Source: G963674685 sp964591275 (GTDB lineage: Bacteria > Lernaellota > Lernaellaia > JACKCT01). Taken from it: a DNA stretch of 35,666 nucleotides. Below are positions 32,767-35,666 of this stretch, piece by piece. The notes beneath the pieces are model-generated. The model saw only the letters and a program-made list of their open reading frames with translations, was not told the origin of the DNA and made no database searches. The position numbers were made by a program, and so were the translations under genes. Position 1 is the stretch's first letter. Each line of letters opens with the position of its first letter. The stretch spans positions 1 through 35,666 of the forward strand of contig CAZQAE010000051.1 of the NCBI GenBank assembly GCA_964591275.1. Direction: 5' to 3'.

Positions 32767-33785
32767 TTGTAACCCCGAATGAGCAGGTAGAGAAAGATCG
32801 GCGCACCTAAAAACGAGGTAATCACCCCCACCGGCAAAGCTCCGGAACCGATGAGCACGCGGCCCAATGTATCCGCCGTCAGCAGCAACAAGGCACCCAA
32901 TACCGAGGAAAAGGGAATCAACAGGGTATGATTGTCGCCCACCAGACGCCGGGCCATATGAGGGGCAATCAATCCGACAAAAGCGATGACACCGTGGAAA
33001 GCGGTCGCCAACGCCGCCACAAGCGCCGCCGCGACCATGCCGAAAATCCTTATCTTTTCGACGCTTACTCCCAATCCTCTGGCAGTTTCTTCTCCCGAGG
33101 ACATGGCGTTTAGGTCCCATCGCAAAACGGTTAAGCAACACGAGGCAAGAACAGTGACCCCCGTCATAATTAGAATTTCCCGCCAATTGGAACGGGCCAC
33201 ATCGCCGAAAGTCCAGAAAACCACCATGGCCAGTTCGGTTTCCGTGGCCAGATATTGGATAAGTATGGTTGCCGAAGCGAACAGGGAAGCAAGGGCGACG
33301 CCGGCCAGAATGATGGCCTCCGGCGACAACCTTCTGAGCCGAGCCAAGATTAGAATAACGATCGTCGCTCCCATGGAGCCAGCAAAGGCGAAAGCCGTAA
33401 CCGATAGCACCTTTGCGCCGAAAACGACGATGGATAAAGCCGCACCGAACGCCGCGCCCTGGCTGATTCCTAAAGTTGAAGGAGAACCAAGCGGGTTTTT
33501 CAGCAGGGACTGAATACAAAGGCCGGAAAGCGAAAGCCCACATCCACAGACGATGGCGGCGATAATGCGTGGCAAGCGGATGTTAACAATGACCACGCGC
33601 GAGACGTTATCGGCGTAGCCGGCCAGGGCAAAAAGCACGTTCCTTATCGAAATCTCATACGCCCCTTGGGTAATGGCGTACAACGCCACAATGATAACCA
33701 AGGTTGTAAGCACGATCAGCAAAAACGCTTTTTGGCGTATGCGTTCAAAATAGGCTGCTCGAATTGAATCGTTACTTGCTTTCAT
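32763..33785 (-). CDS. FecCD-type ABC importer permease
   Basis: The 340-residue polytopic protein matches the FecCD/BtuC family with about ten membrane helices. Typical segments are NIRLPRIIAAIVCGCGLSLS, LKNPLGSPSTLGISQGAAFG, GVIAFVGLIAPHMARRLVGD and LGAPIFLYLLIRG. These permeases work as homodimers, importing Fe(III)-siderophores, heme, cobalamin or related metal chelates. It couples by four bases to the ATPase gene and lies 71 bp after the zinc-ribbon regulator gene. ATG 33785 gives a short polar N-terminal tail before the first helix. Confidence 0.95.
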   Translation of the reverse strand: MKASNDSIRAAYFERIRQKAFLLIVLTTLVIIVALYAITQGAYEISIRNVLFALAGYADNVSRVVIVNIRLPRIIAAIVCGCGLSLSGLCIQSLLKNPLGSPSTLGISQGAAFGAALSIVVFGAKVLSVTAFAFAGSMGATIVILILARLRRLSPEAIILAGVALASLFASATILIQYLATETELAMVVFWTFGDVARSNWREILIMTGVTVLASCCLTVLRWDLNAMSSGEETARGLGVSVEKIRIFGMVAAALVAALATAFHGVIAFVGLIAPHMARRLVGDNHTLLIPFSSVLGALLLLTADTLGRVLIGSGALPVGVITSFLGAPIFLYLLIRGYK

Positions 33786-33856
33786 TCACCATATCCCGGA
33801 ACTTTCCGAATTCGCATCGCAATGTTGTTCATGGCCAAATTTCCACACGCGGAATC

Positions 33857-34267
33857 TCACCACAGAACGAGGATCTTTTCCCCGTCGCGCAATTGGCCCT
33901 TCAGTTTTTCCATGTGGCGCAGGGTCGCTATGTCCCTCTCCAACTCGGGCATGGGCGCTGACAGTCGTTGCGCCAGTTTCTCGATATCAATCCCGCCGGT
34001 TTCGCGCAGGATATCGAGAATCGTTCTTTGTCTATCCGTTAAAATATCCGCTACGTTTCCTTCTTGGCAGGATTTGGCGGCATAAACCGCCCACGGATCG
34101 CAAGCGCGGGTCGGCGACATCACGCTCATGCAGCAGTCCTCGCAATAAACACTTCCCGCATAAGGGTAAGCCTCGACTTCAGAAATGGTTTTCCCGCATC
34201 TGGAGCAATTGCATTTCGTGTTAACACGCCATTGTATTCGCGCAGGGGCGGCAAAGATGACGGCCAT
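33857..34267 (-). CDS. Zinc-ribbon plus winged-helix protein, likely cluster regulator
   Basis: Two parts are visible in about 136 residues. First, a Cys-rich ribbon (CNCSRCGK, then VYCEDCCMSVMSPTRACDPW) able to bind Zn or another metal. Second, a winged-helix-like domain (LTDRQRTILDILRETGGIDI, then LAQRLSAPMPELERDIATLR). Such an arrangement suits a metal- or thiol-sensing transcription factor controlling the adjacent importer. The start is uncertain: ATG 34267 overlaps the fmdE-like gene by 47 bases, and no in-frame start lies between its stop and the first Cys pair. The overlap suggests coupled translation. The ribbon is also similar in style to the C-terminal ribbon of the FmdE protein directly upstream, so the two may have exchanged or shared this domain. 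Function is inferred from domains and position. Confidence 0.65.
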   Translation of the reverse strand: MAVIFAAPARIQWRVNTKCNCSRCGKTISEVEAYPYAGSVYCEDCCMSVMSPTRACDPWAVYAAKSCQEGNVADILTDRQRTILDILRETGGIDIEKLAQRLSAPMPELERDIATLRHMEKLKGQLRDGEKILVLW

Positions 34268-34871
34268 CAATATCAACCATCTTTTCCGCCATGGTTGGTT
34301 CTCCACAAATCGGGCAGAGTGAAGATTGCTGAATACGAGCCTTGTCGGGAAGGGAAAACATAGGTTCGGAAACAACAAACAATTCCTCCACAGATTTACT
34401 GAGAATAGTCTTCATGGTATTAGCGTAATGCTCGGTTAGCTCCGATTGTTCCTTGGGCGTGGCTTGACCGTCGCGGACTCGCAACATTAGGTTATGATAT
34501 CGATCATCGCTCGTTATTGCTCCGGCACGCAGGGAAAAGCGTGCCCCCCGGTTCTTATCGCGGTTGAAGAAGGTGAACACCTGTTTTCCATGATCCAAGT
34601 GGATCAGGTTGCCTTTGCCGAAGGTGCAGCCGGTCAAGACCTGCACGGCGTCCACCCCGCAGGCGTCGTTTTCAACGATAGCGACAATGTCCTCATCCTT
34701 TGCTCGGATTGCCTCAATCCAGGCCAATCCCGCCTGAGCGGCCTGGAAGCCAATTGCCAGGCCGGGGCACTCATGTCCATGAAATGCAACGCAACGGGCC
34801 CAATCAGAATCGACATTTTTCATTTCAGCCATCGTCTGTCCCCACTCCTTTTTCCCGACATTGCCCGACAT
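34221..34871 (-). CDS. FmdE family protein with C-terminal zinc ribbon
   Basis: The FmdE family is named after a gene in the molybdenum formylmethanofuran dehydrogenase operon of methanogens, but most bacterial members have no settled function. The 216-residue protein shows the family's metal-site motif FHGHECPGLAIGFQAAQAG and the second motif ENDACGVDAVQVLTGCTFGKGNL followed by HLDHGKQVFTFFNR. The C-terminal CPIC and CRPC pairs form a treble-clef or zinc ribbon. It is the first gene of the metal-uptake cluster, so it may bind, sense or insert the imported metal. ATG 34871 has AGGGAA seven bases upstream; ATG 34832 (MAEMKNVD) is an alternative. It overlaps the zinc-ribbon regulator gene. Confidence 0.85.
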   Translation of the reverse strand: MSGNVGKKEWGQTMAEMKNVDSDWARCVAFHGHECPGLAIGFQAAQAGLAWIEAIRAKDEDIVAIVENDACGVDAVQVLTGCTFGKGNLIHLDHGKQVFTFFNRDKNRGARFSLRAGAITSDDRYHNLMLRVRDGQATPKEQSELTEHYANTMKTILSKSVEELFVVSEPMFSLPDKARIQQSSLCPICGEPTMAEKMVDIDGRHLCRPCANTMAC

Positions 34872-35011
34872 CTATTTGTTCCCTGTTGTGTCCACTCGAA
34901 GCATGAAGGCTTAGTCTCTAACCACTCCGGCAGCGATGTGGACATCCTCCAAATTGCTGAAATATTCGTTTACATAACTTCCGATGCATCACCCCAGCGC
35001 CAGTTCTGGGC

Positions 35012-35116
35012 TCAAATACCCCGTTTCATAGCCAGAATATTCAGCTTAATCGGCACAAGTATCATTCCCCCCTCAAAAAGTAATACGATTTTAAGAAAAG
35101 TGCTACCCCATTTCAA
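35012..35116 (-). CDS. Possible 34-residue small protein upstream of fmdE
   Basis: A - strand frame opening with TTG at 35116 is preceded seven bases upstream by AAAAGGAG and reads MKWGSTFLKIVLLFEGG, then MILVPIKLNILAMKRGI. It is hydrophobic and has a positively charged start, like a leader or small membrane peptide. It lies between the fmdE start and the divergent small ORF, in a 324-bp stretch (34872-35195) with no other gene. A chance ORF is quite possible. Confidence 0.25.
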   Translation of the reverse strand: MKWGSTFLKIVLLFEGGMILVPIKLNILAMKRGI

Positions 35117-35195
35117 TAAAAATCTCCTTTTCCAAGTTCCGGCCAAAAAGAGCAGAGTTTTAACTCAGAAAAAAACAAAGAGTCGGAGGCAACAT

Positions 35196-35300
35196 ATGGC
35201 CAAAATAAAGGTAGTGCGGGAGTGCGAACTCAGAATGGTTGGAGTATGTCCAAGAGAGGGCTTCAAATTCCTTCCGGTTCCTGTCCATTCAACTCTCTGA
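35196..35300 (+). CDS. Possible 34-residue peptide, divergent from the FmdE cluster
   Basis: ATG 35196 follows a strong GGAGG (35184-35188) with seven-base spacing. The product begins MAKIKVVRECELRM, contains a second Cys (VGVCPREG) and ends VPVHSTL. I recognise no family. The ribosome-binding site is better than that of many long genes here, which is the main reason to list it. Two cysteines and a position next to a metal-uptake cluster would fit a small metal-binding or precursor peptide, but this is speculation. Confidence 0.35.
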   Translation: MAKIKVVRECELRMVGVCPREGFKFLPVPVHSTL

Positions 35301-35333
35301 AAAACAAGGAATATTGCCTATTTTAATAAAACC

Positions 35334-35534
35334 CTAATCGCGGAGTACGCGAAGATCAATTCGATCAAAATAACTGCACTTGAGGAGATCAATGAGAATG
35401 CGCGCATCCTGTTCAGTGGATGCCACGAATTCGTCCTCCATTTCCTCACCTATAGAAGCGGGATACGCGTACAGGTGCCCGCTGGGCGGGAGCATGAAGT
35501 AATCTTTCCTGGTTTCATGACTCATTTCTACCAT
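35334..35534 (-). CDS. Hypothetical 66-residue protein
   Basis: The product reads MVEMSHETRKDYFMLPPSGH, then LYAYPASIGEEMEDEFVAST and EQDARILIDLLKCSYFDRID, ending in LRVLRD. It is acidic, soluble and looks like a folded small protein (strand, acidic loop, helix). I do not recognise the family. Its start lies nine bases after the stop of the gene entering from the right edge, which suggests a two-gene operon. Neither ATG 35534 nor ATG 35525 has a good ribosome-binding site, so translational coupling to the upstream gene may matter. Confidence 0.5.
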   Translation of the reverse strand: MVEMSHETRKDYFMLPPSGHLYAYPASIGEEMEDEFVASTEQDARILIDLLKCSYFDRIDLRVLRD

Positions 35535-35543
35535 TCAAGTACG

Positions 35544-35666
35544 TCAGGGGGGATGTAAGGAGGGTGGGGAGAGATCGACCAGGTAATTTTCCACTTCAGA
35601 TATTCGATCGCTATCAGCGTAGCGAAAAGGCTTTGTTTTCAACCCTTTCGGAGATGTACGTTCAGG
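35544..35666 (-). CDS. C-terminal end of an unidentified gene cut by the right edge
   Basis: A - strand frame enters open from the right edge and stops at TGA 35546-35544 after 40 codons. It contains LKTKPFRYADSDRISEVENY and ends LVDLSPPSLHPP. Its composition is protein-like, with no low-complexity bias except the proline-rich end. The family cannot be named from this fragment. The close spacing to the 66-residue ORF downstream is the main support. Confidence 0.4.
   Translation of the reverse strand, partial: PERTSPKGLKTKPFRYADSDRISEVENYLVDLSPPSLHPP

Noticed and set aside
32767..33543. N-terminal extension of the ABC ATPase frame
   Set aside because: It is a shadow of the permease gene; the correct ATPase start is ATG 32766, which overlaps the permease stop by four bases.
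34268..34378. N-terminal extension of the zinc-ribbon/winged-helix frame
   Set aside because: It overlaps the FmdE gene in another frame and shows no domain signal; the protein-like part begins near the first Cys pair.

Overview
The window looks like a metagenome-assembled contig from a Gram-negative, probably anaerobic bacterium of a little-studied lineage. It encodes a one-POTRA outer-membrane barrel protein of the BamA/TamA superfamily and several lipoproteins or secreted proteins. These carry very long Asp-rich and Thr-rich spacers, a style familiar from deltaproteobacterial/Myxococcota-like and candidate-phylum genomes. An FmdE-type gene cluster suggests anaerobic metabolism. I cannot name the organism. 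TAG, TGA and TAA all end intact genes, so the genetic code looks standard. No tRNA, rRNA, CRISPR array or insertion-sequence transposase was seen.

Layout. 1-1405: the N-terminal two thirds of transketolase, running off the left edge. 1669-5540: a surface-polysaccharide block on the + strand with an exosortase-type sugar-phosphate transferase (interrupted by one in-frame TAG), an SGNH hydrolase and an MBOAT O-acyltransferase. 5737-7424: a type IV AbiE-like toxin-antitoxin pair behind a near-consensus promoter overlapped by a perfect inverted repeat. 7408-13362: two large secreted proteins on the - strand, a subtilase and a triple SUMF1/FGE-fold protein. Both end in a Thr linker, an Asp-rich stretch and a terminal Cys motif (GCGC or GCCGC), and each is followed by a clear intrinsic terminator. 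The triple-domain gene is broken by a 100-N scaffold gap whose flanks are an identical 55-bp sequence; collapsing it restores one reading frame. 13539-15753: an outer-membrane barrel gene and a LamG lipoprotein. 15967-17390: a methyltransferase remnant and an extended SDR. 17391-19372: a BKACE enzyme gene embedded in small palindromic, MITE-like and REP-like repeats. 19373-22099: a large lipoprotein resembling glycoside hydrolases. 22282-22851: MntP.

22938-30021 is a second polysaccharide operon on the + strand: a fused double glycosyltransferase, a WcaJ-type phosphoglycosyl transferase, UDP-glucose dehydrogenase, UDP-glucuronate decarboxylase and a GalE-type epimerase. Together these would start a glycan on a polyprenyl lipid and supply UDP-GlcA, UDP-xylose and an epimerised sugar.

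30262-34871 is a - strand cluster: FmdE, a zinc-ribbon/winged-helix protein, a FecCD permease, an ATPase, a periplasmic binding protein and a TrmO/TsaA-family methyltransferase. I read it as a metal or metal-complex uptake system with an attached FmdE protein and its own candidate regulator. Small ORFs with good ribosome-binding sites lie in the divergent region upstream of it. The right end has a 66-residue ORF and the C-terminal end of another gene.
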